Assembly: GCF_008632955.1 (NCBI RefSeq)
Contig: NZ_CP043959.1
Coordinates: forward strand, 744,001 to 808,000
Source of the DNA: Streptomyces tendae
GTDB taxonomy: Bacteria; Actinomycetota; Actinomycetes; Streptomycetales; Streptomycetaceae
Reading direction: 5' to 3'
DNA: 64,000 nucleotides
Positions 29,796 to 37,692 of the stretch are shown one piece after another (positions within the stretch are counted from its first letter, which is position 1; the number at the start of each line of letters is the position of its first letter). Position numbers and translations under genes: made by a program. The notes beneath the pieces are model-generated. The model saw only the letters and a program-made list of their open reading frames with translations, did no database searches and was not told where the DNA came from.

Positions 29796-29808
29796 TCTGA
29801 TCGTGGAA

Positions 29809-30105
29809 TCAGATCTTGCCCCGGCACAGCTCCAGCAGGGTCATGGCGAGCGCGGTGCCCGGCTTGCCGAGGGCGTTCCGGTAGGTGGCGAGGATCTCCA
29901 TCTCGCGGGAGAGGTTCACCCGGCGGCCCCCGGAGGCGATCCGTTCCTTCTGGATCACGGCCGACACGGCCATCCGTTCCTGCACCAGACCGATGATCCG
30001 GTCGTCGAGCGCGTCGATCCGCTCGCGGGCGTCGCTGATCAGTTCGGCGGCCTCGGCGGTGCGGGCGCCGGTCTTCTCGGTGGGCTCGGTGGTGGTGGCG
30101 GTCAT
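29809..30105 (-). CDS. Chorismate mutase (AroQ class)
   Basis: 98 residues, a stand-alone all-helical AroQ-type chorismate mutase, converting chorismate to prephenate for Phe and Tyr synthesis. Motifs: ERIDALDDRIIGLVQERMAVSAVIQKERI, with the conserved Arg and Lys of helix 1, and REMEILATYRNALGKPGTALAMTLLELCRG at the C-terminus. The ATG at 30105 follows GAGGAGCCCCGAG. A ~190-base leader precedes it with a promoter, a short Phe/Tyr-containing reading frame and a terminator-like hairpin, suggesting transcription attenuation. No other aromatic pathway gene is adjacent. Confidence 0.92.
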   Translation of the reverse strand: MTATTTEPTEKTGARTAEAAELISDARERIDALDDRIIGLVQERMAVSAVIQKERIASGGRRVNLSREMEILATYRNALGKPGTALAMTLLELCRGKI

Positions 30106-30166
30106 CTCGGGGCTCCTCGGTGAGTGGTGGTGCGGAGCCTCCGGAGCGAAACGGTCCGGGAAACGA

Positions 30167-30201
30167 CAGGCGCCCCGGACCTTGTCGGCCCGGGGCGCCT
30201 G
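30167..30201 (-). terminator. Attenuator hairpin in the chorismate mutase leader
   Basis: Read on the minus strand, CAGGCGCCCCGG (30201-30190) pairs with CCGGGGCGCCTG (30178-30167) around an 11-base loop, and TCGTTTCCC follows. It lies after the leader peptide stop and 61 bases before the chorismate mutase ATG, where an attenuator is expected. There is no upstream minus-strand gene for it to terminate. Confidence 0.75.
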
Positions 30202-30221
30202 GGAAGTCGCTTGTCAGTTGC

Positions 30222-30293
30222 TCAAGCAGCACGACCATGGCAGCCGGCGGGCCGGGTGCCATAGGTAAAGAGGAAGGTCGGGTGCGTGAGCAT
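30222..30293 (-). CDS. Putative leader peptide of chorismate mutase (Phe/Tyr)
   Basis: A 23-codon frame begins [14 protein letters not shown] and ends GRAA-stop. Codons 7, 9 and 11 are TTC, TTT and TAT (Phe, Phe, Tyr). TTT and TAT are rare in Streptomyces genes, which favours a regulatory ribosome-stalling role. The start codon coincides with the predicted transcription start, so the peptide would be translated leaderless. A GC-rich hairpin (ATGGCA...TGCCAT with CCGGC/GCCGG inside) overlaps the Tyr codon, and the terminator hairpin begins about 20 bases past the stop. It parallels the pheA leader logic of enterobacteria; I know of no specific description for this gene. Confidence 0.65.
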   Translation of the reverse strand: MLTHPTFLFTYGTRPAGCHGRAA

Positions 30294-30299
30294 GCGGCC

Positions 30300-30328
30300 A
30301 GTATGCCCGGCAGGGCGGGTTGGTCCAA
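30300..30328 (-). promoter_or_regulatory. Promoter of the chorismate mutase leader
   Basis: On the minus strand: TTGGAC (30328-30323), a 17-base spacer, then CATACT (30305-30300). The expected start, seven bases on, is 30293, the A of the leader peptide ATG. Good vegetative (HrdB-type) spacing and sequence. Confidence 0.65.
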
Positions 30329-30406
30329 AGCCCGGCCGGATGCTGAGACGGGGGTCTTCGGAGCCGGGCGGTTCCCGGTCCGGGACCGACCCCGCCGCCA
30401 CCTCGG

Positions 30407-30412
30407 TAGAAT
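30407..30412 (+). promoter_or_regulatory. -10 element of guaA
   Basis: TAGAAT at 30407-30412 is a near-ideal HrdB -10 box, giving a start near 30419 and a 35-base leader. The -35 region is poor. Confidence 0.55.
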
Positions 30413-30453
30413 CGGGAGGCACAAGACCCCTCCCCACCGCCGGAAGGCACCTC

Positions 30454-32034
30454 GTGTCATCAGCGACTCCCGCTGCCAACGCGCCCGACACCGTCCTGGT
30501 CGTCGACTTCGGCGCGCAGTACGCCCAGCTCATCGCCCGTCGCGTCCGCGAGGCGCGGGTCTACAGCGAGATCGTGCCGAGCACCATGCCGGTCGCGGAC
30601 ATCCTCGCCAAGAACCCTGCGGCGATCATCCTCTCCGGCGGCCCCTCGTCCGTGTACGAGGAGGGTGCCCCCCGCCTCGACCGCGAGCTCTTCGAGGCAG
30701 GCGTCCCCGTCTTCGGCATGTGCTACGGCTTCCAGCTCATGGCGCAGACCCTGGGCGGCCAGGTGGACAACACCGGCGCCCGTGAGTACGGCCGCACCGA
30801 CCTCCACGTCGCCCGGAACTCCTCCACCCTCTTCGAGGGCACCCCCGAGGAGCAGGCGGTCTGGATGTCGCACGGCGACGCCTGCTCCGCCGCCCCCGAG
30901 GGCTTCACCGTCACCGCGTCCACCGACGTCGTGCCGGTCGCCGCGTTCGAGAACGACGAGAAGAAGCTCTACGGCGTCCAGTACCACCCCGAGGTGATGC
31001 ACTCCACGCACGGGCAGCAGGTGCTGGAGCACTTCCTGTACCGGGGCGCGGGCATCGAGCCGAACTGGACCACCGGCAACGTCATCGACGAGCAGGTGGC
31101 CGCTATCCGCGAGCTGGTCGGCGACAAGCGTGCCATCTGCGGCCTGTCCGGCGGTGTGGACTCCGCCGTCGCGGCCGCCCTGGTGCAGAAGGCCATCGGC
31201 TCGCAGCTGACCTGCGTCTACGTCGACCACGGCCTGATGCGCAAGGGCGAGACCGAGCAGGTCGAGAAGGACTTCGTCGCCGCCACCGGCGTCCAGCTGA
31301 AGGTCGTCGACGCCGAGGAGCGCTTCCTCACCGCCCTGAAGGGCGTCTCCGACCCCGAGGAGAAGCGGAAGATCATCGGCCGGGAGTTCATCCGGGTCTT
31401 CGAGCAGGCCCAGGCCGAGATCATCGCCGACGAGGGCCCCGCGGTGGAGTTCCTGGTGCAGGGCACCCTCTACCCGGACGTCGTCGAGTCCGGCGGCGGC
31501 ACCGGCACCGCCAACATCAAGTCCCACCACAACGTGGGCGGCCTGCCCGAGGACCTCGAGTTCAAGCTGATCGAGCCGCTGCGCCAGCTGTTCAAGGACG
31601 AGGTCCGGATGGTCGGCCAGGAGCTCGGCCTGCCCGAGGAGATCGTCCACCGCCAGCCCTTCCCGGGCCCCGGCCTCGGCATCCGCATCGTCGGCGGGGT
31701 CACCAAGGAGCGGCTCGACCTGCTCCGCGACGCCGACGCCATCGCCCGCGAGGAGCTGACCGCGGCCGGCCTGGACCGGGACATCTGGCAGTGCCCGGTG
31801 GTGCTGCTCGCGGACGTCCGCAGCGTCGGCGTCCAGGGCGACGGCCGTACCTACGGTCACCCGATCGTGCTGCGCCCGGTCTCCAGCGAGGACGCCATGA
31901 CCGCCGACTGGTCGCGGCTGCCGTACGACGTCCTCGGGAAGATCTCCACCCGGATCACCAACGAGGTGCGGGACGTCAACCGGGTCGTGCTGGACGTCAC
32001 GTCCAAGCCGCCGGGCACCATCGAGTGGGAGTAG
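30454..32034 (+). CDS. guaA: GMP synthase (glutamine-hydrolysing)
   Basis: 526 residues, normal family length. It converts XMP to GMP with ATP and glutamine. The N-terminal class I glutamine amidotransferase domain has the nucleophile in FGMCYGFQ (Cys90) and the His/Glu of YHPEVMH (His178, Glu180). The ATP pyrophosphatase domain has the PP-loop SGGVDSA starting at Ser232. The C-terminal dimerisation domain ends [13 protein letters not shown], as in GuaA. The GTG at 30454 follows GGAAGG by six bases. It is divergent from chorismate mutase and convergent with the PNPOx-family gene, whose stop is only ten bases away. Confidence 0.97.
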   Translation: MSSATPAANAPDTVLVVDFGAQYAQLIARRVREARVYSEIVPSTMPVADILAKNPAAIILSGGPSSVYEEGAPRLDRELFEAGVPVFGMCYGFQLMAQTLGGQVDNTGAREYGRTDLHVARNSSTLFEGTPEEQAVWMSHGDACSAAPEGFTVTASTDVVPVAAFENDEKKLYGVQYHPEVMHSTHGQQVLEHFLYRGAGIEPNWTTGNVIDEQVAAIRELVGDKRAICGLSGGVDSAVAAALVQKAIGSQLTCVYVDHGLMRKGETEQVEKDFVAATGVQLKVVDAEERFLTALKGVSDPEEKRKIIGREFIRVFEQAQAEIIADEGPAVEFLVQGTLYPDVVESGGGTGTANIKSHHNVGGLPEDLEFKLIEPLRQLFKDEVRMVGQELGLPEEIVHRQPFPGPGLGIRIVGGVTKERLDLLRDADAIAREELTAAGLDRDIWQCPVVLLADVRSVGVQGDGRTYGHPIVLRPVSSEDAMTADWSRLPYDVLGKISTRITNEVRDVNRVVLDVTSKPPGTIEWE

Positions 32035-32043
32035 TCCCCGCGG

Positions 32044-32616
32044 TCACGTCCGTTTGAGAGTGCGCACCGGCTCTCCGGGCTTCCAGACCTGGACGACGAG
32101 GAACTTCTCGTCCTCCACGGAGGTCCGTACGACCTCCGTGATCTCGGTGCGGAAGAGGTGGAACGGCTCCGGCGGTTCCACCTCTTCGGCGTACCTGGAC
32201 CGGGTCCCCGTGTCCTCCTCCGGGACCTCGGCCGCCCGGCCGGAGATCCGCACGTCACCGCCGCCCATGGTCGTGCCCTCGCCCGGATTGGCCTGGAGCG
32301 CGAAACGGGGGTCGCGCCGCAGGTCCAGCGCCTTCAGGGAGTCCGGCATCATGCCGAACCACAGCTCCCCGTCCACGAAACGGACCTCCAGGCCCGTCGT
32401 GCGCGGCGAGCCGTCCCTGCGCAGGGTCGCGAGGACGTGGTGGGTGTGGGCGGCGAACCGCTCCTCGACGGTTCTCGCCAGCCCGGGCTCGGCCGCGGCG
32501 AAGGACCGCCAGCTCAGTCCGTCGCCCGACCTCGTGTCCGTGCCGTCCCTGTTCGTGCCGTTCGTGCCGTTCGTGCCCGTGCCGTCCGTGTCCGTACTGC
32601 CCGTGTTCGTGCTCAT
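32044..32616 (-). CDS. Pyridoxamine 5'-phosphate oxidase-family protein
   Basis: 190 residues. The split-barrel flavin-binding fold of the PNPOx-like superfamily is visible from about residue 40: VEERFAAHTHHVLATLRRDGSPRTTGLEVRFVDGELWFGMMPDSLKALDLRRDPRFALQ. These small proteins bind FMN, F420 or heme; the cofactor and substrate are uncertain. The first ~30 residues are a low-complexity Thr/Asn/Gly/Asp stretch encoded by imperfect 9-base repeats, so the true start may be internal or the N-terminus disordered. It ends ten bases from the guaA stop with no terminator between. Confidence 0.78.
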   Translation of the reverse strand: MSTNTGSTDTDGTGTNGTNGTNRDGTDTRSGDGLSWRSFAAAEPGLARTVEERFAAHTHHVLATLRRDGSPRTTGLEVRFVDGELWFGMMPDSLKALDLRRDPRFALQANPGEGTTMGGGDVRISGRAAEVPEEDTGTRSRYAEEVEPPEPFHLFRTEITEVVRTSVEDEKFLVVQVWKPGEPVRTLKRT

Positions 32617-32754
32617 GGGATGAGTGTGGCCCCGATACCCGACATCTTCTGTCGGTTATCCGCGGGTACCCGGTGTTACGGAACAGAGCTGTCGTACGGC
32701 GCGGCCCACGGGTAACTTCCGCCCCGTACGCGAACCCCCCCCGCGGGAGGACTC

Positions 32755-33549
32755 ATGCACGGGCCCACTCCGCCCCTGCCGGTGCCCACCGACAAGCTGC
32801 AGTTCGCCATGCCGCCCATGCACGAGTCCGTCGAGGACGAGCGGAAGCACCGCAAGGAGCGGCTGGCGGGAGCGCTGCGGCTGTTCGGGCGGCTCGGCTA
32901 CGAGGACGGTGTCTCCGGGCACATCACCGCACGCGACCCGGAGTTCAGCGACTGCTTCTGGGTCAACCCGTTCGGCATGCCGTTCCGGCACGTCACGGTG
33001 AGCGACCTGGTGCTCGCCAACCAGGACGGTCAGGTCGTCGAGGGCGGGCACCACGTCAACCAGGCCGCCTTCGCCGTCCACGCCCAGGTGCACGCGGCCC
33101 GGCCCGACGTCGTCGCCGTCGCCCACTGCCACTCGGTGCACGGCCGCGCCCTCGCCGCCCTCGGCGAGCTGCTCGACCCGATCACCCAGGAGAGCTGTGC
33201 CTTCTACGAGGACCACGCCCTCTACGACGCCTACACCTCGGTCACCGTCGACCCCGAGGAGGGCCGGCGCATCGCCGCCGCGCTCGGCTCCCGCAAGGCG
33301 CTGGTGCTGCGCAACCACGGGCTGCTCACCGTGGGCGACTCGGTGGACGCGGCGGCCTGGTGGTTCGTGACCATGGAACGCTCCTGCCAGGTGCAGCTCA
33401 CCGCGCGGGCGGCGGGCCGGCCCGTGCGGATCGACCACCGGCAGGCGGTCGCCACCCGGGAGCAGTTGGGCGGGGACCTGGTGGCGTGGATCAACTACCA
33501 GCCCATGTGGCGGGACATCACCCGCAGCGAGCCCGATCTGCTGGACTGA
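32755..33549 (+). CDS. Class II aldolase/adducin-family protein
   Basis: 264 residues. The fold resembles fuculose-1-phosphate aldolase: GRLGYEDGVSGHITARDPE near the N-terminus, the zinc-binding HCHSVHGRA, and a later His in RNHGLLTVG. All metal-ligand positions look intact, so it should be a metal-dependent aldolase or decarboxylase-like enzyme; similar Streptomyces proteins have no defined substrate. The ATG at 32755 has GGGAGGA upstream. Monocistronic; the membrane protein that follows begins 179 bp later. Confidence 0.85.
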   Translation: MHGPTPPLPVPTDKLQFAMPPMHESVEDERKHRKERLAGALRLFGRLGYEDGVSGHITARDPEFSDCFWVNPFGMPFRHVTVSDLVLANQDGQVVEGGHHVNQAAFAVHAQVHAARPDVVAVAHCHSVHGRALAALGELLDPITQESCAFYEDHALYDAYTSVTVDPEEGRRIAAALGSRKALVLRNHGLLTVGDSVDAAAWWFVTMERSCQVQLTARAAGRPVRIDHRQAVATREQLGGDLVAWINYQPMWRDITRSEPDLLD

Positions 33550-33728
33550 GCGCGCGGTGTCCGCCGCCGGGTGGGGTGCGTCAACCCGGCGCCCGCGGGT
33601 TCACCCGTGGCGACCGGGCCCGGGGAACGGCAGGGCCGTGTCGTAGGGCACAATTCGCTCTCGTCACGGGGGAGTTGTCCGGTGGCCGCCGACGCGGTCA
33701 CCGACGCCGGTCGTGGTGGTGTGTCGAG

Positions 33729-35039
33729 ATGTCGGGTGTGGGGAAGGCGGCTGCGGGCGTGGCGGTGCAGGAGGCGAGACAGGGCGGCGCGGACGCGGCC
33801 GCCCACGAGGGCGGCTGCACCTGCGGGGACTGTCCGCACGGGGCGCGTGAAGGACATCGGCGCGCGGTCGCCGCGTTCCTGCTGAAGCGGGACGAGTACG
33901 CCACCGGGCAGGGCCTTCCGGCCGCGGTGGCCCACTCCCCGTCCGCCTCCCGGCAGTGGGTCTCCGAGGAACTCGCCCAGGCCGCCGAGGCCGTCGCCGA
34001 ACGCGGCCGGGCCGAGGGCGCGGCCTGGCTGGCCCGGCTGTGGCGGCGGACCGCCGTGGTGGTCTGGGCGTGCGTCGTCCTGCTGCTGCTCGGGCAGGCG
34101 CTCACCGCGATCGGCGCCGGGTGGACCAGCGCCCGCACGGCCGGGCTGCTGGCCGCGGTGCTGGTCGCGGGGGCGCTCACCGCGGCGTCCTGGTTCCACC
34201 GGGCGCGTGGTGGTGCGCTGGCCCCGGTCGTCGGGGAGGACAACCGCCTCTCCACGTCCCGTGCGGTCGCAGGCTCCTGGGTGCTGTTCCTCGCCTTCGC
34301 GGTGCTCGTGCTGGTGGGGAGGCTCGCCGCGGCCTCCGGGCCCCGGGAGCGGGACGCGCTGATCGACGGGCTCGACCTCGCCCGCGGCGCCGGTGTGGTG
34401 ACGGTGCTGGCGGTGGTGAGCGGTATCGCGGTGCTGGTGCGCCGCGTGGTCGGGCTGCGGGTGCAGGGGCAGCGGCTGCAGAAGGTGCGCGCCCACCGGC
34501 CCAGGGCGGCGGACCTGCTCACCGACGACTCCGGGCGGGGCTCCTTCGCCGACATCCAGTACGTCGTGATCAACGCCGTCGCCCTGGCGTTCGCGGCGGT
34601 ACGGCTGGCGCGCCGGCCGGACCAGCTGCCGGACCTGCCGTGGGGGCTGGCCGTGGTGGTGCTGGTGTCGGCGGGCACCTACCTCGCGGGCAAGTACGCC
34701 GAGGGCGGGCGCCCGGTGATCCTGTCGGTGGTGCGGGCCCGGGAGGCCGGTGACCTGGACGGGCCGATCCGGACCGGCGACGACATCGAGATCCGGGGCA
34801 CCGGCTTCGTACCGGCCGGAGCGCAGGGCGCCGACCGGCTGGCGCGCATGGTGGTACGGGTCGGCGCGGTGAACGTCCATGTGCCGCTGGTGCCGGTGGT
34901 GGGCGGCTTCGACAACCCCGCCGACGACCTGCTGACGGTGCCCGTGCCCGCGGAGGTGGAGCCCGGCCGGGTCGAGGTGCAGGTCGTCACGGCGGCCGGC
35001 GTCGAGACCAACCGGTACGCCATCGACGTCACCGAGTAG
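33729..35039 (+). CDS. Polytopic membrane protein with N-terminal Cys motif
   Basis: 436 residues, not recognised as a named family. A cytosolic-looking N-terminus carries GGCTCGDCPHG (CxCxxC, potential metal or disulfide site). Then come about five hydrophobic segments: VVVWACVVLLLLGQAL, TAGLLAAVLVAGALTA, SWVLFLAFAVLVLVGRL, a helix near GVVTVLAVVSGIAVLV, and a later pair around VVINAVALAFAAV and GLAVVVLVSAGTYLAGKY. A soluble C-terminal domain of about 100 residues (GDDIEIRGTGFVPAGAQGADRLARMVVRVG...) has the look of an IPT/TIG-type beta-sandwich. The ATG at 33729 lacks a good ribosome-binding site; the start is tentative. Confidence 0.7.
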   Translation: MSGVGKAAAGVAVQEARQGGADAAAHEGGCTCGDCPHGAREGHRRAVAAFLLKRDEYATGQGLPAAVAHSPSASRQWVSEELAQAAEAVAERGRAEGAAWLARLWRRTAVVVWACVVLLLLGQALTAIGAGWTSARTAGLLAAVLVAGALTAASWFHRARGGALAPVVGEDNRLSTSRAVAGSWVLFLAFAVLVLVGRLAAASGPRERDALIDGLDLARGAGVVTVLAVVSGIAVLVRRVVGLRVQGQRLQKVRAHRPRAADLLTDDSGRGSFADIQYVVINAVALAFAAVRLARRPDQLPDLPWGLAVVVLVSAGTYLAGKYAEGGRPVILSVVRAREAGDLDGPIRTGDDIEIRGTGFVPAGAQGADRLARMVVRVGAVNVHVPLVPVVGGFDNPADDLLTVPVPAEVEPGRVEVQVVTAAGVETNRYAIDVTE

Positions 35040-35264
35040 CGGCCGGAGCGGAGGGGCCGGACCGGCCGGAAGGGGACAGGGCCGGAGGGCGAAGGGCCGG
35101 GAGAGAACGCCGGAGGGGCCGGAGTGGACGGAGGAGCCCTGAGCGGCCGGGCGCCGGGGGCCGGCCGCTTCCTGAGAAAACGCTGTCGGCCGGGTTCAAG
35201 CGGCGCCGGGTGCCGTACGTTCGGTCTGTCCAGGTGGGCCCGGCAGTGAGAGGCAGCGGACGAG

Positions 35265-35792
35265 ATGACGCACGGCACGCGCGCAGACACGTACTCCCCC
35301 CGTCCCGACAGAGACGGCGACGGCGACCTGCGGGACCGCGCCGCCCGCTACGCCCTGCTGCCCCTGCGGATCTTCCTCGGCGTCACCTTCGTCTACGCCG
35401 GTCTCGACAAGCTCACCGACAGCGCCTTCCTGAAGGGCTCGGGGGCCGGATCGATCGGCGACATGATGCGCGCCGTCCGGGACTCCTCCGCCGTCCCCGG
35501 GCTGGTCGACATGGCGCTGGAGAGCCCCGTCGGCTTCGGGTACGCCATCGCCTTCGGTGAGCTGGCCGTCGGGATCGGCGCCCTGCTCGGCCTGCTCACC
35601 CGGATCGCCGCCCTCGGCGGCGCGCTGATCTCGCTCAGCCTGTGGCTGACCGTGAGCTGGGCCGCCGACCCCTACTACTACGGCAACGACCTGCCCTACC
35701 TCATGGGCTGGATCCCGCTCATCCTGGCGGGGGCGCCGCTGCTGTCGGTGGACGCCGTCCTGCGCGCCCGGCGGCGACGCGGCGTCGCATAA
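35265..35792 (+). CDS. DoxX-family membrane protein
   Basis: 175 residues. Four transmembrane helices with the DoxX pattern: LLPLRIFLGVTFVYAGLDKLTDSAFL at the start, FGYAIAFGELAVGIGALLGLLTRIAALGGALISLSLWL in the middle and PYLMGWIPLILAGAPLLSVDAVL at the end. DoxX relatives include subunits of thiosulfate:quinone oxidoreductase and of membrane oxidoreductase complexes in mycobacteria; the specific role here is unknown. The ATG at 35265 follows GGACGAG. The gene ends at a heptanucleotide repeat. The 225 bp upstream is a GGCCGGA-rich spacer without an evident gene. Confidence 0.87.
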   Translation: MTHGTRADTYSPRPDRDGDGDLRDRAARYALLPLRIFLGVTFVYAGLDKLTDSAFLKGSGAGSIGDMMRAVRDSSAVPGLVDMALESPVGFGYAIAFGELAVGIGALLGLLTRIAALGGALISLSLWLTVSWAADPYYYGNDLPYLMGWIPLILAGAPLLSVDAVLRARRRRGVA

Positions 35793-35796
35793 CCTC

Positions 35797-35852
35797 CTGT
35801 CGGCTGTCGGCTGTCGGCTGTCGGCTGTCGGCTGTCAGTTGTCGGCAGTCGG
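35797..35852. repeat. Heptanucleotide tandem repeat (CTGTCGG)
   Basis: Five perfect copies of CTGTCGG (35797-35831) followed by three degenerate copies (CTGTCAG, TTGTCGG, CAGTCGG) to 35852, between the doxX stop and the stop of the convergent small membrane protein. Non-coding. Confidence 0.9.
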
Positions 35853-35862
35853 GGTCGGCTCC

Positions 35863-36072
35863 TCAGGGGACCCGCCGGGCACGGCGGCGGCGGACCTGTC
35901 CGGTCATCAGGCCCACCGCACCGGCCAGACACAGGCCACCCACGACGACCGGGATCACCACGAACCAGGGGGTGTCCCAGACGCCGCCCGCGTCACCGCC
36001 GTAGACCACGGCGGCGGCGACGAGTGCGGTGCCGGCGATCAGCCTGCCGGGCTGGAACTCATGACGTAGCAC
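35863..36072 (-). CDS. Small two-helix membrane protein
   Basis: 69 residues with two hydrophobic helices (LIAGTALVAAAVVYGG and FVVIPVVVGGLCLAGAVGLM) and an Arg-rich C-terminus (RRRRARRV). The GTG at 36072 has GGAGGT six bases upstream and overlaps the last 14 bases of the PspC-domain gene, so the two are translationally coupled. No family name recognised; probably accessory to the PspC protein. Confidence 0.78.
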   Translation of the reverse strand: MLRHEFQPGRLIAGTALVAAAVVYGGDAGGVWDTPWFVVIPVVVGGLCLAGAVGLMTGQVRRRRARRVP

Positions 36073-37513
36073 GGGTCACCTCCGCCTGTCCCGCGCCGAC
36101 CCTGAGGTCGAGGCGGAGCGTGCCGGCCTTCGCGGAACCGGCGGGCGGCTCCAGGGTCATCCGCTGATGCTTGCCCGGTGCCACGTCCACGTCCTTCCGT
36201 CCGTCGCCCGGCAACTGGATGTCGCCCACTCCCACCTCGACGTTCAGCCGGACGGTCACGTCCCGGGGGACGATCACATGGATCCGGCCCAGTCCCACCT
36301 CGACCTGGGTGGAGACGGAGTCGCCCGCCGGGACACGGATCGCCGACAGGTCCAGCTCCCCCTCACCCGCGCCCAGGTCGTACAGCGGGCGTATCTGGGC
36401 GACCGAGGCGGGCTGCCAGCCGGTGCGGGTCCAGTCGGTGCCGATGTCCTCGGGCACGGCGGTGGAACCCGCGAGCAGACCCGCCGTGAGGATCGCGAGG
36501 ACGATCGATCCGGCTCCCGTGCGGCCCAGGAAGGCGCTGACGGCCACGCCGAGGCCGGTGACACCGAGGGCGGCGGCCAGACCGGTCTGCAGGCTGGTGC
36601 CGAGGGGCTGTGTGTCCCAGGTCAGGCCGATGCCCAGGCCGGCCGCGAGCAGGGCGAACAGGAACACCCAGCCGCCGATCCCGCGCGGCCCGCGCTGTCT
36701 CGGCGGGCGCGCCTGCGGCGGGCGCACGCCGTCCCGGACGCCCCCACGGGTGCCGGAGCGGACGCCGACGCCGACGGCGGTGGCGATGTCCAGGTCGCGG
36801 GAGTCCTCGGGGCCCCACAGATAGCCCGTCCCCCCGACATAGGTGCCGTCCTTGACGATGGGCTCGCGCCACCACGACGGGTAGGCGGCCGGGATCGGCG
36901 GAGCCTGGGGCTCCGGCGGGGCGTCGGCGGCGGCCTGTGCGGCTATGGGGTCCGGGCGCTCGGTGCCGCGCCGCCGCGACCAGTAGGCGGCACCGCCGAG
37001 CAGCAGGGACAGTATGACGGCGAAGCTCAGCACGCCGTCGTTGCTCAGCATGGAGAGGAAGACGCCGCAGCCGACCAGCGCGAACAGCACGGCCGCCAGG
37101 GTGTGGCCGTCGACCCGGCCGGTGAGCAGCCTGCGGACCTGGTTCTCCTCCTCGTCGTCGTACGGGACGAACAGCCAGGCGAAGCCGTAGAAGATCAGGC
37201 CGATGCCGCCGGTGGCCGACAGCACCGCCAGCGTGATCCGGAAGATCACCGGGTCCATGTCGTACTGCCGGCCGAGCCCGGAACACACCCCGCCGAACAT
37301 CTGGTGCCGTCGGTCGCGCCGGAAGTGCGGCTCCGGGGCCGACGGCTCCGCGCCGCCCGGGGCTCCGGCCGCCGCGGCGGCCGTCCCCTCCTTCCCCGCG
37401 CCCGCGCGTCCGCCCGCACGCGGCGCGTCCGCGGCGGTCGCGCCGGACCGGGGCCCGGGGCGCGGGTCCTGACCCGCGCCCGGACCCGCCGCGGCATGCT
37501 GGTGATCCGTCAT
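36059..37513 (-). CDS. PspC-domain membrane protein
   Basis: 484 residues. A disordered Ala/Gly/Pro-rich N-terminus (about 1-65) precedes a PspC domain (HFRRDRRHQMFGGVCSGLGRQYDMDPVIFRITLAVLSATGGIGLIFYGFAWLFVP). Further hydrophobic helices follow (LAAVLFALVGCGVFLSML, LSFAVILSLLLGGAAYW, WVFLFALLAAGLGIGLTW, LAAALGVTGLGVAVSAFLG, IVLAILTAGLLAGS). The C-terminal ~115-residue beta-rich domain (ELDLSAIRVPAGDSVSTQVEVGLGRIHVIVPRDVTVRLNVEVGVGDIQL) resembles LiaF-type cell-wall-active-antibiotic response domains. It is divergent from a PspC-domain histidine kinase, a layout known in actinobacterial envelope-stress systems. Start at ATG 37513. Confidence 0.87.
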   Translation of the reverse strand: MTDHQHAAAGPGAGQDPRPGPRSGATAADAPRAGGRAGAGKEGTAAAAAGAPGGAEPSAPEPHFRRDRRHQMFGGVCSGLGRQYDMDPVIFRITLAVLSATGGIGLIFYGFAWLFVPYDDEEENQVRRLLTGRVDGHTLAAVLFALVGCGVFLSMLSNDGVLSFAVILSLLLGGAAYWSRRRGTERPDPIAAQAAADAPPEPQAPPIPAAYPSWWREPIVKDGTYVGGTGYLWGPEDSRDLDIATAVGVGVRSGTRGGVRDGVRPPQARPPRQRGPRGIGGWVFLFALLAAGLGIGLTWDTQPLGTSLQTGLAAALGVTGLGVAVSAFLGRTGAGSIVLAILTAGLLAGSTAVPEDIGTDWTRTGWQPASVAQIRPLYDLGAGEGELDLSAIRVPAGDSVSTQVEVGLGRIHVIVPRDVTVRLNVEVGVGDIQLPGDGRKDVDVAPGKHQRMTLEPPAGSAKAGTLRLDLRVGAGQAEVTRATS

Positions 37514-37568
37514 GGGTCCATGGTGACGGGCGAGCAGCCCCCGCGGCAGTGGGAACGACCCTGGCCGG

Positions 37569-37658
37569 ACCCTGATATCCGTCCCCGAGCGGCGGCCCGG
37601 GGAGCGTCCGGCCGTCCCCGAGAACGGGATCAGGGGAGTTCTAGGGGCCGACCCTGAT
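37569..37658. promoter_or_regulatory. Three ACCCTGAT-type boxes in the PspC divergent promoter region
   Basis: ACCCTGAT at 37569-37576, its inverse ATCAGGGG at 37629-37636, and ACCCTGAT again at 37651-37658. The last two form an inverted pair (ATCAGGG-N15-CCCTGAT). They lie between the divergent PspC protein and sensor-kinase genes, so they are candidate autoregulatory sites for the LuxR-type regulator. Confidence 0.5.
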
Positions 37659-37692
37659 GCCCTCCCTCGCACGGCATGTGACCATCGTTGCC

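Larger units (their letters stand above)
29238..29808. other. 571-bp intergenic region with CRP-like site, orphan terminator and tandem repeats
   Basis: No protein gene is supported. From left to right it holds the surface-protein leader, a CRP-like palindrome (29387-29400), a strong plus-strand terminator with no gene in front of it (29457-29486), and five imperfect copies of a ~20-base repeat (29701-29795) just downstream of chorismate mutase. The pieces are listed separately. Confidence 0.7.
30106..30453. other. Divergent control region of chorismate mutase and guaA
   Basis: 348 bp. The left part is the chorismate mutase leader (promoter, leader peptide, attenuator, listed separately). 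The right part holds the guaA promoter. No other gene is seen. Confidence 0.75.
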
